DNA of 64,000 bases from Actinomyces israelii DSM 43320 (GCF_000711965.1 NZ_JONS01000006.1:83868-147867), one strand, 5' to 3'; counted from the stretch's first letter, positions 8,281-17,253 are shown. Numbers and translations are program-made. Notes: generated by a model not told the origin, from the sequence alone.

Positions 8281-9435
8281 TCACCTCCTGGGGGCGGCCT
8301 CCAGGGAGTCCCCGAAGTACCGGTCGCGCACGTCGAGGGCGGCGCGCCGCGCGGCTCCGCGGACGACGGCCTCGCGCCCGAGCGTCGAGACCCTGACGAC
8401 GGGCATGCGCGGGACGAGGCGCGCCAGGGCGCGCGTGAAGTGCTCCAGCCACAGGTCCGCGCTCGGCGCCATCTCGCCTCCCAGCACCACAATGGCGGGA
8501 TCCACGGCGAGCACGAGCGCGGCGGCTCCGGTAGCCAGGTCCCGGGCGTAGGTGCGCACGCAGGAGGCCGCCTCGGCGTCCCCGTCTCGCGCGGCGCGCA
8601 CGACCCAGGCGATGCGCTCGCCCGCATCCTCCAGCTCCGGCAGGCGCGGGTGCGCGGTCAGGTCCCGGACGGCGCGCTCCCACCGCAGGACCTTGAGCCC
8701 TCCGATCTCCCCGGCCGCTCCGGCTGACCCCTCGATCACCCTGCCCTGGCTCATGATTGCCGCGCCGGTGCGCCGGCCGGCGAGGATGTGGACGACGTCG
8801 GAGTACCCGGCCGCCTGACCGTGCTGCACCTCGGCCAGCAACGCGGGCCTGCAGCTGTTGCCGACCCGCACCGGGCACGCGAAGCCGGCCCTCAGGCGCG
8901 TCACCAGGTCGATCTCGTGCCACTGGGGCGGCGGCGTGCGGGAGGCCGTGCGCCCCGGCTCCTCGAGGGCGGCGGAGACGGCGACGGTCAGGGCGTGCAC
9001 GTCGTCGGCGCGCAGCCGGGCCCGCGCGAGCGCTTCGGCGATGAGCCGGTCCAGGACCGCGAGCCGGGCCGGCGGGTCGAGGCCGGGCTCGACGTCCTGG
9101 GAGCACCGGGCCAGCGCCGTCCCCGCCAGATCCGCGAGCAGGACCTCGACGTGGCGCACACCGACGTCAGCGCCCAGGACGACGGCGCCCTCGCTGCGGA
9201 ACCGGTATCGTCGCGCCGGTCGTCCGCCGGTCATGCCCGTGACCGCCTCGAGCGTAGTGATCCAGCCCAGCTCGCGGAGGTTGGCCAGAGCGGCGTTGAC
9301 GCTGGTTCGGGACAGGCCGCAGTGATCGGCGATCTCAGTAGCAGTGGCCTCACCGCCATCGACGAGCCAGTGGAGGATCTGCAGGGAGTTGAGCTCCCGG
9401 ATTCGCTCGGGACCAACTCCCATCCTGCCTGTCAC
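8281..9435 (-). CDS. ROK family transcriptional regulator
   Basis: 384 aa, GTG start at 9435 with GGAGG five bases upstream; an internal ATG at 9423 is the alternative. An N-terminal winged helix (TATEIADHCGLSRTSVNAALANL, about 30-52) is followed by a sugar-kinase-like ROK fold (VLGADVGVRHVEVLLADLAG). The glutamate after GAAGE is kept, but the usual Cys-rich zinc motif of ROK proteins is absent; GGLKVLRW and no CxCGxxGC follow. It probably senses a sugar or sugar phosphate. Divergent from the Eis-like gene, and likely to act in the shared intergenic region. Confidence 0.9.
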   Translation of the reverse strand: MTGRMGVGPERIRELNSLQILHWLVDGGEATATEIADHCGLSRTSVNAALANLRELGWITTLEAVTGMTGGRPARRYRFRSEGAVVLGADVGVRHVEVLLADLAGTALARCSQDVEPGLDPPARLAVLDRLIAEALARARLRADDVHALTVAVSAALEEPGRTASRTPPPQWHEIDLVTRLRAGFACPVRVGNSCRPALLAEVQHGQAAGYSDVVHILAGRRTGAAIMSQGRVIEGSAGAAGEIGGLKVLRWERAVRDLTAHPRLPELEDAGERIAWVVRAARDGDAEAASCVRTYARDLATGAAALVLAVDPAIVVLGGEMAPSADLWLEHFTRALARLVPRMPVVRVSTLGREAVVRGAARRAALDVRDRYFGDSLEAAPRR

Positions 9436-9497
9436 CGTGTCCTCCGTCCGTGGGCGTTAGGGCCACGGTAACGGGTTCCACAGAGACGTGCGCTATG

Positions 9498-9527
9498 AGA
9501 ATACTGCATGTTCGCATGCTTCGTCAA
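9498..9527 (-). promoter_or_regulatory. Promoter of the ROK regulator gene
   Basis: On the minus strand TTGACG (9522-9527) is separated by 18 bp from TATTCT (9498-9503). The spacer contains GCATGC, a small palindrome. Confidence 0.6.
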
Positions 9528-9534
9528 GAGCGTT

Positions 9535-9548
9535 GACAAACTTTTGTC
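9535..9548. promoter_or_regulatory. Candidate operator in the ROK/Eis divergent region
   Basis: GACAAA-CT-TTTGTC is a perfect 6-bp inverted repeat. It overlaps a plus-strand TTGACA (9533-9538) that could be the -35 of the acetyltransferase gene. Binding by the ROK protein is a guess. Confidence 0.4.
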
Positions 9549-9637
9549 GGGATGCGACTTTATCCATAGTGGGTCGCATTGGGCGCCCTCACGGCTCTGG
9601 CAGCGCAGCCAGTGGTGTCGAGCGAAGGGGAGTGGCA

Positions 9638-10768
9638 GTGAGCGCGACGTCATCGACGGCGGTTCTCGCGGGCGGATTCACGTTCCGGCCCCTGGGAGAG
9701 GAGGCCGGGCGCGAGTACCTCGCCGTCCAGCGCCGGCCTCCCGGCCGTTCCCGGTGCGGCCCGATCGCGCGGGCGCCCGCGGGCGGCGGGCCGTGCGTCA
9801 TGGGCGCCCTCGACCCCGGCGGCCTCCCGGTCGCCATGGCCGGCTCCCTGCCGATGACTGTGAGGATCGGCGGTCGGGGGCTGCCCGCGCACGGCCTGCT
9901 CGATGTGGCCGTCGACCTGCGCCACCGGGGGCGCGGCGTCGCCCGCGGGCTCCTCGGCAGGCTGCTCACCGACGAGCGCGCGAGCGGCTCCGCCGTCTCC
10001 CTGGTCCACCCCGCTGCGCCCCTGTTCTACCGGTGCCTGGGGTACGAGGCCGTGGGCTGCCTGGAGCTGCGGGAAGTGGCGCGCGCCGTCGTCGAGAACG
10101 CCGCCGCGGACCCGACGGTGCGCCTGCGCGGGCCCCGCGTCGGCGAGGACGTGCTCGGCCCGCTGTCGCGCCATCTCGAGGGTGCCCTGAGCCCGGCGCC
10201 GCCCGCGGACGACGGCGTGCGCGACGTCGTGCTGGAGCGCGCCGGCCGGGTCGTCGGCATGCTGCGCCTTGAGCGGCTCCCCGGGCGCCTGGTCGTCCAC
10301 TTCCTGCGCGCCGCCGACGCCGGTGCGTGGACGACGGCGCTGGCCGCGCTCGGCGCCGAGGCGGCAGAGGCCGGCGGGTCGCGCATCGAGGTGTGGGGCG
10401 GCGGGAACGACGACCTGATCCGCTGGTCCCCCGACCGGCTGCGGGTGCGGGAGTGCTCCATGCCCATGCTGCGAGTCATCGACGTCGTGCGGGCGCTGGA
10501 GGGCCGGGGGTGGCCCGACGACGTCGAGGGGCGGTGGTGCCTGGACGTCGCCGACCCCCTGGTGCCGGCCAATACCGGGACGTGGGTCCTGACGCTGGAG
10601 GGCGGCCGTGCCCGCGTGCGTCCGGGCGGTGCGCGTGGCGTCCCGGTGAGCCTGCCGCGTCTGGCCCAGCTCGTGGCCGGGGTCCCGCCGGTCTGCGACG
10701 AGACCGTTCCGGTGGATCTGGCGTGCGCGAGCCTGCTGCGCCCGTGGGCCGGGCTCATCGAGTTCTGA
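9638..10768 (+). CDS. Eis-type GNAT N-acetyltransferase
   Basis: 376 aa; the GTG at 9638 is chosen because AGGGGAG precedes it. The layout follows the Eis family: an N-terminal GNAT domain with LLDVAVDLRHRGRGVARGLL (acetyl-CoA loop RGRGVA), a second GNAT-like half, and a C-terminal SCP2-like domain ending in LLRPWAGLIEF with the C-terminal carboxylate. Eis proteins acetylate aminoglycosides or lysines on peptides. It is divergent from the ROK regulator. The native substrate cannot be told from the sequence. Confidence 0.82.
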   Translation: MSATSSTAVLAGGFTFRPLGEEAGREYLAVQRRPPGRSRCGPIARAPAGGGPCVMGALDPGGLPVAMAGSLPMTVRIGGRGLPAHGLLDVAVDLRHRGRGVARGLLGRLLTDERASGSAVSLVHPAAPLFYRCLGYEAVGCLELREVARAVVENAAADPTVRLRGPRVGEDVLGPLSRHLEGALSPAPPADDGVRDVVLERAGRVVGMLRLERLPGRLVVHFLRAADAGAWTTALAALGAEAAEAGGSRIEVWGGGNDDLIRWSPDRLRVRECSMPMLRVIDVVRALEGRGWPDDVEGRWCLDVADPLVPANTGTWVLTLEGGRARVRPGGARGVPVSLPRLAQLVAGVPPVCDETVPVDLACASLLRPWAGLIEF

Positions 10769-10823
10769 ACGACCGGTAGATTCTCGGGCGAGCCCTCTTC
10801 CACCTGGGCGCCGATCGGGCTAT

Positions 10824-10843
10824 TATCTAGTAAGTACTAGGTA
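10824..10843. promoter_or_regulatory. TetR operator, site A (GH42 promoter)
   Basis: TATCTAGT-AAGT-ACTAGGTA has 8-bp arms with one mismatch and overlaps a -10-like TATTAT (10821-10826) upstream of the GH42 gene. It has the same 8-4-8 architecture and shared TAGTAAGTA core as the site at 16947-16966. Confidence 0.7.
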
Positions 10844-10873
10844 AATGGCGACGGCGCCGCACAGGAGGCACTC

Positions 10874-13078
10874 ATGATCCGATCCGACCGCATCCTCTTC
10901 GGCGCGGCCTACTACGACGAGTACACCCCCGCCTCCGCGGGCCCCGACCGCCTGGAGCGCGACATGGAGATGATGGCGGAGGCCGGCTTCACCACCATCC
11001 GCATCGCCGAGTTCACCTGGGGAACCTGGAACCCCGCCCCCGGCGTCTTCGACTTCACCCACGTCGACCGCACCATCGACGCCGCCGCCGCCCACGGCCT
11101 GGGCGTCATCGTCGGCACCCCCACCGCCGCCGTCCCCACCTGGCTGGCCGCCCGTCACCCCGAGGTCCTCGCCGTCACCGGCGCCGGCCCCGCCGTGTAC
11201 GGCCCCCGGCAGAACATGGACATCACGGCCCCCGCCTACCGCCACTGGGCCGAGGCCGCCATCCGGGCGCTGGTGGCGCGCACGGCGCCGCGGGACGTCG
11301 TCGTCGGCTTCCAGCTCGACAACGAGACCAAGTACTACGACGCCGCCAACCCCGGCATCCAGCGCGCCTTCGTCGACTGGCTCAAGGAGCGCTTCGACGG
11401 CGACCTCGACGCCCTCAACGCCGCCTACGGCCTGAGCTACTGGGCCAACCGGGTGAGCGCCTGGGAGGACTTCCCGGACGTGACCGGCACCATCAACGGC
11501 TCGCTCGCCGCCGCCTTCGACGCCTTCCGCCGCGGCCTGGTCGCCGACTTCCTCGCCTGGCAGCGCGCCATCGTCGACGACTACCGGCGCGAGGACCAGT
11601 TCGTCACCCAGAACTTCGACTACGAGTGGCGCGGGCACTCCTTCGGCATCCAGCCCGCCGTCGACCACTTCCGGGCGGCGCGGGCCGTCACCCTGGCCGG
11701 CGTCGACATCTACCATCCCGGGGAGGACCACCTGACCGGCAGGGAGATCGGCTTCGGCGGGGACGTGAGCCGCTCCCTGAAGGACGGCGCGCCCTACCTC
11801 GTCGTCGAGACCCAGGCGCAGGGGCAGATGGGCTGGCTGCCCTACCCCGGCCAGCTCCGCCTCCAGGGCTACTCCCACCTGGCCTGCGGGGCCCGCGGCG
11901 TCATGTACTGGCACTGGGGCTCCCTCCACAACTCCTTCGAGACCTACTGGAAGGGGCTGCTCTCCCACGACTACTCCCCCAACCCCACCTACCTGGAGGC
12001 AGCCGGCTTCGGCCGCGAGATCGCCGAGCACGCCGCCGCCCTGACCGGTCTGACCAAGCGCAACCGGGCGGCCATCATGGTCTCCAACGAGTCGCTCACC
12101 GCCCTGGAGTGGTTCGCCCTGGAGTCCGGCTTCCCCCGGCGCTACTCCGGGGGCGGGGCGAGCTACAACGACGTCTTCCGCTGGGTCTACGACGCCCTGT
12201 TCGACCTCAATATCGAGGTCGACATCGTCCCCGCCGACGCCGGCGCAGAGCGCCTGGCCCGCTACGGGATGCTGGTGGCCCCCGCCCTGTACGTCACCCC
12301 CGGGGCCACGACACGGGCCCTGCGCGACTACGTGCGCGGCGGCGGGCACCTGGTCACCACCTTCCGCACCGGCGTCGCCGACGAGAACCTCCAGGTCTTC
12401 ACCGATCGCCAGCCCCATGGGCTGAGCGACCTGCTGGGGCTCGGCACCGACCAGTTCACCCGCCCCGAGGGCGTGCGCCTGGCCCCGCGCGGGGCCCTGG
12501 CCGAGGCGCTGGGATCCGACAGCGCCGGCGCGGGCGGTGGGAGTGCGGCGGAGCGTGAGGGCGCCGACGGCGGGGGTGCGGGCGGCGGCGCTGGCGGCGC
12601 CGTCGGGCGCAATGAGGCGGACCTGGCGGCCTCCACCTTTATGGAGCTGCTCACCCCGGTCGCCCACCCGGCCGAGGGCGGCGACGTCGAGGTCCTCGCC
12701 GAGTACTCCCACCACGCCTGGTCCGGGCCCGCCATCGCCGCCCGCGCCGTCGGCGCCGGCTCCGTCACCCACCTGGCCACCATGACGAGCCCGGCACTGC
12801 TGCGCGCCGTCCTGCGCCTGACCGCCGAGCGCGCCGACGTCGCCGACTGGGCAGTGGGCCTGGCCGGGACCGTGACGGTCCGCAAAGGCGTCAACGGCCG
12901 GGGGCGCAGCCTCACCTACCTCCTCAACTACTCCCGGGAGCCGGTCGGCGTTGTCCTGCCCGTCGGCGGGCGCGACGTCCTGGGCGCCGTCGGCGAGCCG
13001 GGCGCCCCCCTCGCGGCGGGCGCGGCCGTGAGCGTCCCCGCCTGGGGGGTGCTCGTCGTCGAGGGCGACCGGGCCTGA
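10874..13078 (+). CDS. GH42 beta-galactosidase
   Basis: 734 aa, no signal peptide, so cytoplasmic. GH42 hallmarks: ILFGAAYYDEY at the start, FTTIRIAEFTWGTWNPAPG, the acid/base Glu151 in FQLDNETKYY and the probable nucleophile Glu312 in LVVETQAQ. A trimerisation-like domain (AIMVSNESLTALEW onward) and a beta domain follow. Residues about 540-575 are an unusual Gly/Ala-rich insert (GGGAGGGAGGA), probably a linker. Start at 10874 with AGGAGG upstream. Controlled by the TATCTAGT-type operator; followed by the GH30 gene after 133 bp. Confidence 0.93.
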   Translation: MIRSDRILFGAAYYDEYTPASAGPDRLERDMEMMAEAGFTTIRIAEFTWGTWNPAPGVFDFTHVDRTIDAAAAHGLGVIVGTPTAAVPTWLAARHPEVLAVTGAGPAVYGPRQNMDITAPAYRHWAEAAIRALVARTAPRDVVVGFQLDNETKYYDAANPGIQRAFVDWLKERFDGDLDALNAAYGLSYWANRVSAWEDFPDVTGTINGSLAAAFDAFRRGLVADFLAWQRAIVDDYRREDQFVTQNFDYEWRGHSFGIQPAVDHFRAARAVTLAGVDIYHPGEDHLTGREIGFGGDVSRSLKDGAPYLVVETQAQGQMGWLPYPGQLRLQGYSHLACGARGVMYWHWGSLHNSFETYWKGLLSHDYSPNPTYLEAAGFGREIAEHAAALTGLTKRNRAAIMVSNESLTALEWFALESGFPRRYSGGGASYNDVFRWVYDALFDLNIEVDIVPADAGAERLARYGMLVAPALYVTPGATTRALRDYVRGGGHLVTTFRTGVADENLQVFTDRQPHGLSDLLGLGTDQFTRPEGVRLAPRGALAEALGSDSAGAGGGSAAEREGADGGGAGGGAGGAVGRNEADLAASTFMELLTPVAHPAEGGDVEVLAEYSHHAWSGPAIAARAVGAGSVTHLATMTSPALLRAVLRLTAERADVADWAVGLAGTVTVRKGVNGRGRSLTYLLNYSREPVGVVLPVGGRDVLGAVGEPGAPLAAGAAVSVPAWGVLVVEGDRA

Positions 13079-13211
13079 GACCCGTGCGCCGCCTCCGGCA
13101 CGGATACGCCCGCCGGTGGCGCGCACCGCTTTACGACAACCTGTCGCAGACTTCCTGATCCCCGTCATGGCAATGAGAGCAATGACAACCGACACGAATC
13201 CGAGGAGAGTC

Positions 13212-14648
13212 ATGTCCGCTGCAGCTACCGAGCCGACCGCCGGCCCCACCTGGGTCGCCACCACCGAGGACAACCCCTGGTTCACCCCCGACGAGCCCGT
13301 CTCGATCGGGGAGATGACCGCCTTCCCCGGCGCCTTCCTCCGCCTCGACCAGCCCGCCCAGGAGGTGGACGGCTTCGGCGCCTGCTTCAACGAGCTCGGC
13401 TGGGTCGCCCTGTCCCGCCTCGACGAGGGCGAGCGCTCCGAGGTGCTCCGCCAGGTCTTCGCCCCCGGCGTCGGCGCCGACCTGTCCGTGTGCCGCATGC
13501 CTGTGGGTGCCAACGACTTCGCGGTGGACTGGTACTCCTACGACGAGGTCGACGGCGACTACGCCCTGGAGCACTTCAGCATCGAGCACGATGAGGCCAC
13601 CCTTGTCCCCTACCTCAGGGCCGCCCTGGCCCACCGCCCCGACCTGACCCTGTGGGCCTCCCCGTGGGGCCCGCCCAGCTGGTTCAAGCGCAACAGGCAC
13701 TACGCCTGCGCCGCCCCGAACCCCCTGAGCGAGCAGACGAGGTTCGACAACGGCCTCGACCCGGACAACCAGATCGCCGAGGGCACCGACGGCCTCATCC
13801 TCACCGACGAGGTCCTGGACGCCTACGCCCGCTACTTCGGCAGATTCATCGACGCCTACGCCGAGCGCGGCATCACGATCTCCATGGTCATGCCCCAGAA
13901 CGAGTTCAACTCCGCGCAGATCTACCCGGCCTGCACATGGACCCCGGAGGGCCTCATCGCCTTCCTCAAGCGGCTCATCCCAGAGATGGACAGGCGCGGC
14001 GTCGCCGTCTTCTTCGGCACCATGGAGCGCCCCGACGACTCCATGGTGGAGAAGGTCCTGGCCGACCCGCAGGTCGGCCCCCGCATCGGCGGCGTCGGCT
14101 TCCAGTGGGACGGCAAGCGGGCCGTGCCCTTCGTCCACCACGCCCACCCCGACCTCAAGATCTACCAGTCCGAGCAGGAGTGCGGCGACGGGCGCAACGA
14201 CTGGCGCTATGCCAGGTACGCCTGGACGATGATGCGCCACTACTTCACCAATGGCGCGAGCGTCTACGACTACTGGAACCTGGCCCTCGACGAGGGCGGG
14301 GTCTCCCGCTGGGGCTGGAGCCAGAACTCCCTCGTCGTCGTGGACCCGGCCACCGGCACGAGCCGCTTCAGCTACGAGTACTACGTGCTGCGCCACCTGT
14401 CCGGCTTCGTGAGGCCCGGCGCCCGCTTCATCCCGGCGCTGTCCTACACGGGGTATGAGAACCTGCTCGCCTTCCACAACCCGGACGGGTCCGTGGTCGT
14501 GGCCGCGCAGAACGACATGACGACCCCGCAGGAGATCGTCGTCGGGATCGGGCGGAAGAACGTGACCTTCACCGCGCCGGCGGACTCCATCGTCACCGTC
14601 GTCGTCCCCGCCGAGGAGGTCGAGGTCGCGGGAAAGCCGCTGGCCTGA
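13212..14648 (+). CDS. GH30 family glycosidase
   Basis: 478 aa from the ATG at 13212, which has GAGGAGA upstream; upstream in-frame starts lack a ribosome site. GH30 features include DGFGACFNELGW, the acid/base Glu231 in MPQNEFNS and a nucleophile Glu in IYQSEQECGDG (Glu321 or 323), with a C-terminal beta-sandwich. No signal peptide, so it acts on an imported oligosaccharide or glycoside. The family covers glucosylceramidase, beta-1,6-glucanase, beta-xylosidase and others; the specificity is not readable. Genomic partners are GH42, MFS and TetR. Confidence 0.9.
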   Translation: MSAAATEPTAGPTWVATTEDNPWFTPDEPVSIGEMTAFPGAFLRLDQPAQEVDGFGACFNELGWVALSRLDEGERSEVLRQVFAPGVGADLSVCRMPVGANDFAVDWYSYDEVDGDYALEHFSIEHDEATLVPYLRAALAHRPDLTLWASPWGPPSWFKRNRHYACAAPNPLSEQTRFDNGLDPDNQIAEGTDGLILTDEVLDAYARYFGRFIDAYAERGITISMVMPQNEFNSAQIYPACTWTPEGLIAFLKRLIPEMDRRGVAVFFGTMERPDDSMVEKVLADPQVGPRIGGVGFQWDGKRAVPFVHHAHPDLKIYQSEQECGDGRNDWRYARYAWTMMRHYFTNGASVYDYWNLALDEGGVSRWGWSQNSLVVVDPATGTSRFSYEYYVLRHLSGFVRPGARFIPALSYTGYENLLAFHNPDGSVVVAAQNDMTTPQEIVVGIGRKNVTFTAPADSIVTVVVPAEEVEVAGKPLA

Positions 14649-14678
14649 GGCCGCCACGCGCTCCCGGCGCACCCTTGG

Positions 14679-14751
14679 CGTCGAGATAGACGTTTTCGGA
14701 CGAGATCGACGGCGACACCGTCGATCTCGTCCGAAAACGTCTATCTCGACG
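14679..14751. repeat. Dispersed covarying hairpin, copy 2
   Basis: Arms 14679-14709 and 14721-14751 pair perfectly over 31 bp around CGGCGACACCG. Relative to copy 1 it has TAGACG instead of TAGACA and CGGACG instead of CGTACG, and both changes are matched in the other arm. It lies between the convergent GH30 and tetR genes. Confidence 0.95.
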
Positions 14752-14763
14752 GGGCGGGCCGCG

Positions 14764-15411
14764 TCAGCGGTAGTCGTCCCACAGCGGGGAGGGGAAGAGC
14801 AGCGGCTCCCACCGGGTCCACTCCTCCACGAGGCTGATGGCGGGACGCCGGAAGTAGCGGATCTGCGCGCCGTCCATGGCCTCAAGGGCCATCTCGACCA
14901 GGGGCCGCATGGTCTCCCAGCCGCCCGCCTCCTGGATCTCGGGAGGCAGGCGCCAGGTGAAGTTGGAGTAGTACTCCCAGACCTGGTTGGGGCGGTCGAT
15001 GAAGTAGTCGTGGGCGGGGTGCCGGGGGTCGGTCGCCTCCACCCCGAGCGTCATGTAGAGCTCCATGAGCTGGGGGCGGGCCTGGTTGAACGCGACCAGG
15101 TACCGGAAGTAGGCGGGCAGGGATATTCCCTCAGGGTGGGTGGCTGCGGCGCTGCCGGAGTCGAGGAAGTCCTGCGGGGTTCCCTGCCTGTCGTAGCGGG
15201 AGTCCAGAAGAAGCTCGAGCAGGCCGTTCTTGGTGCCGATGTAGTGGAGGAGGCCGGCCTGGGTGATGCCGACGCCGTCGGCGACCTCCTGCAGGGATAG
15301 GCCGTTGAAGCCGTGCCGGGCGACGAGCTCGGTGGCGACAGTGACGATCTGTTCGCGGCGCTCCTCCGCGGAGAGCCGGACACGCTGCTTGGCGGCCGAA
15401 TTGGAGGTCAT
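14764..15411 (-). CDS. TetR/AcrR family regulator of the GH42-GH30-MFS genes
   Basis: 215 aa. N-terminal helix-turn-helix (LSAEERREQIVTVATELVARHG, then LSLQEVADGVGITQAGLLHYIGTK), and a C-terminal ligand domain with many aromatic residues. It sits between the glycosidases and the transporter, both of which carry the same 20-bp palindrome, so it is the best candidate to bind it. -10-like TAGGAT lies 7 nt upstream of the ATG, so it is probably leaderless. The inducer is likely a sugar derived from the imported glycoside; this is inference. Confidence 0.9.
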   Translation of the reverse strand: MTSNSAAKQRVRLSAEERREQIVTVATELVARHGFNGLSLQEVADGVGITQAGLLHYIGTKNGLLELLLDSRYDRQGTPQDFLDSGSAAATHPEGISLPAYFRYLVAFNQARPQLMELYMTLGVEATDPRHPAHDYFIDRPNQVWEYYSNFTWRLPPEIQEAGGWETMRPLVEMALEAMDGAQIRYFRRPAISLVEEWTRWEPLLFPSPLWDDYR

Positions 15412-15418
15412 GACTACA

Positions 15419-15424
15419 ATCCTA
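15419..15424 (-). promoter_or_regulatory. -10 element of the tetR gene
   Basis: TAGGAT on the minus strand is 7 nt upstream of the ATG at 15411, a spacing expected for a leaderless transcript. Confidence 0.4.
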
Positions 15425-15482
15425 GAGACAATCCGCTGCGACGGCGCGCCAGCCCCGCCTGCGGTTCGGGCGGGACTGGCGC

Positions 15483-15587
15483 GCGGACGGCGCAGCCGGT
15501 GCAGCGCGGCCGGCTGAGCGGACGGCGCAGCCGGTGCAGCGCGGGCGGCTGAGCGGACGGCGCAGCCGGTGTAGCGCGGGTGCCGCC
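15483..15587. repeat. Tandem repeat, three 35-bp units
   Basis: Units start at 15483, 15518 and 15553 (period exactly 35), each beginning GCGGACGGCGCAGCCGGTG; the third is slightly diverged and runs into the end of the MFS gene. Each unit can form a CAGCCGG/CCGGCTG stem. The units sit between the MFS stop and the tetR promoter, so they may act as serial terminators or simply be unstable satellite DNA. Confidence 0.9.
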
Positions 15588-15591
15588 GTGC

Positions 15592-16902
15592 TCAGCGGAC
15601 CTTCCTGATCATGAGGATGGAGAAGCAGCCGAGGACGGCGCAGGTGATGGAGATGGGGAAGACGAGGGTGTACTCCCCGGTGCGGGTGACCACGAATGAG
15701 GTGATGATCGGGCCGCACATCTGGCCGAGGGTGGTGGACATGTTGAGGATGCCGAGGTCCTTGCCGGCCTTGTCCGGGTCGGGCAGGACATCGACGTTGA
15801 GCGCCTGGTCCACCGAGCTGTAGACGGCGTAGCCGAAGCCCGCGATGGCGGCGAACAGGTACATGCCCATGGTGGAGTGGATGAGCCACGGCATGGCCAC
15901 GCCCACGGCGAAGCACAGGGACGAGATGACGACGGGCAGCTTGCGGCGGCGCAGCAGGTCGGAGATCGGCCCGCCGAGGAAGCCGCCGGACAGGCTGGTG
16001 ACCAGGATGATGGTGTTGGTGACCGAGACGGTGGTGACGACCTCCGCGGCGGACAGGTGGAGGTAGTCCTGGATGATGTAGAGCTGGTAGGCGTTGATCA
16101 TCTGGTAGGAGATGAGCATGGTGAAGCGGCCGACGAAGGCCTTGTAGAAGTCGCCCGCGTTCCTGGTCGGGGGGACGAAGGACTGCAGGAGGTCCAGGAG
16201 CGAGCCCGCCTCGACGTCGGCGTCCGTGGAGGGGCGCTCGCGGGGCCACAGGGCGACGGCGACAATGCCGGAGACTCCCATGAGCGCCCCGCCCAGGACG
16301 AATCCGGAGACGGACGCCGTGCCGCCGGCGATGAACCGGGCGCCGATAATGGCGCCGAGCGGGTACCCCATGGAGGCTCCGACGCCCCAGAAGGTGGACA
16401 TGGTGCCGCGGATCGACTCCGGCACGCGGTCGGACAGCACGGCGATGGCGGGGGCCAGCATCATGTTGAGGCCGACCATGCACAGGCAGTAGTCGAGCGT
16501 GAGCAGGACGGTGCTGCTGAGGACGCCGACGGCGAAGAGCGTGATGCCGCCGAGGACGCCGCCGCACACCACCCAGGGGGTGCGCCTGCCCAGACGCGAG
16601 CGGGTGCGGTCGGAGAAGTTGCCGAAGACCAGGTTGGAGACCAGGGACACGACGGCGGTGATCGCGTTGATCGTGCCGAGGAGGGCGTCGGGGCTCGCCA
16701 CGCCGAGGTCCTTGAGGCGCTGGGGCAGGAGGACTGAGGCGATAATGCTCAGGCCGATCGCCCACAGGACGGAGATGAGGAGGAAGCCCGCTCCGAAGCG
16801 CACCATGGTGCTCCTGGGCAGGGGCAGTCCCGTGTCGGGCGCCAGATTGGAGGGAGCCGGGGCCGCTTCCTCGGCAGCGAGGCTTGCTGGTGTCGGGGGC
16901 AT
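15592..16902 (-). CDS. MFS (GPH-like) sugar transporter
   Basis: 436 aa with about 12 hydrophobic segments. The loop FGNFSDRTRSRLGRRTPWVV after the second segment is the signature of glycoside-pentoside-hexuronide or sucrose-type symporters. A short hydrophilic N-terminus (about 30 residues, Ala/Pro-rich) precedes the first helix. It probably imports the substrate of the GH42 and GH30 enzymes. Transcription starts from the promoter at 16975-17003, with the 20-bp TetR operator directly downstream of the -10. Confidence 0.88.
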   Translation of the reverse strand: MPPTPASLAAEEAAPAPSNLAPDTGLPLPRSTMVRFGAGFLLISVLWAIGLSIIASVLLPQRLKDLGVASPDALLGTINAITAVVSLVSNLVFGNFSDRTRSRLGRRTPWVVCGGVLGGITLFAVGVLSSTVLLTLDYCLCMVGLNMMLAPAIAVLSDRVPESIRGTMSTFWGVGASMGYPLGAIIGARFIAGGTASVSGFVLGGALMGVSGIVAVALWPRERPSTDADVEAGSLLDLLQSFVPPTRNAGDFYKAFVGRFTMLISYQMINAYQLYIIQDYLHLSAAEVVTTVSVTNTIILVTSLSGGFLGGPISDLLRRRKLPVVISSLCFAVGVAMPWLIHSTMGMYLFAAIAGFGYAVYSSVDQALNVDVLPDPDKAGKDLGILNMSTTLGQMCGPIITSFVVTRTGEYTLVFPISITCAVLGCFSILMIRKVR

Positions 16903-16946
16903 GTGTGTGACCTATTCGTCGAACGGCGGTGTCCGTCAGAACTGAC

Positions 16947-16966
16947 TACTTACTGATTAGTAAGTA
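16947..16966. promoter_or_regulatory. TetR operator, site B (MFS promoter)
   Basis: TACTTACT-GATT-AGTAAGTA is a perfect 8-bp inverted repeat with a 4-bp centre. It lies just downstream of the MFS gene's -10, where bound repressor would block RNA polymerase. It matches site A at 10824-10843. Confidence 0.8.
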
Positions 16967-16974
16967 CAACGGCG

Positions 16975-17003
16975 ATCGTAATCGCTTCGCACCGTTGCGT
17001 CAA
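16975..17003 (-). promoter_or_regulatory. Promoter of the MFS sugar transporter gene
   Basis: Minus-strand TTGACG (16998-17003), 17-bp spacer, TACGAT (16975-16980). Confidence 0.7.
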
Positions 17004-17253
17004 CAGGTTGCTCATCCGATTTGCCAACGACCGACAATAACGATTACCGCAAGTTAAAATCGTGCCAGGACTGCTCCACATGCGCGGCGGCGCCGTCGTC
17101 CCCCGCCCGCGCTGCCGCGCTGCCGCGCCCCGGCCCACCCCGGCCCGCGCGTACCGGCCGCGACCGGCGTCGGGGGTCCGCCGTGGCGACCTCGACGACG
17201 AGCCGCCCCCGCCCCGATTCCCCACCGGGGCGCGAGTAGGCCAGTCTTGACCC

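Larger units (their letters stand above)
16903..17253. other. Divergent intergenic region between two MFS genes
   Basis: 351 bp. It contains the sugar-transporter promoter and TetR operator (16947-17003), a small palindrome GCGAT-CGTA-ATCGC (16973-16986), and GC-rich sequence before the second MFS gene. No gene is supported. Confidence 0.6.

Noticed and set aside
10823..13513. Very long minus-strand open frame opposite the GH42 gene
   Set aside because: Gly/Val/Asp-rich composition with no domains; a codon-bias shadow of the high-GC gene on the plus strand.
15483..15587. CRISPR-like repeat
   Set aside because: Units are contiguous, without unique spacers; it is a simple 35-bp tandem repeat.
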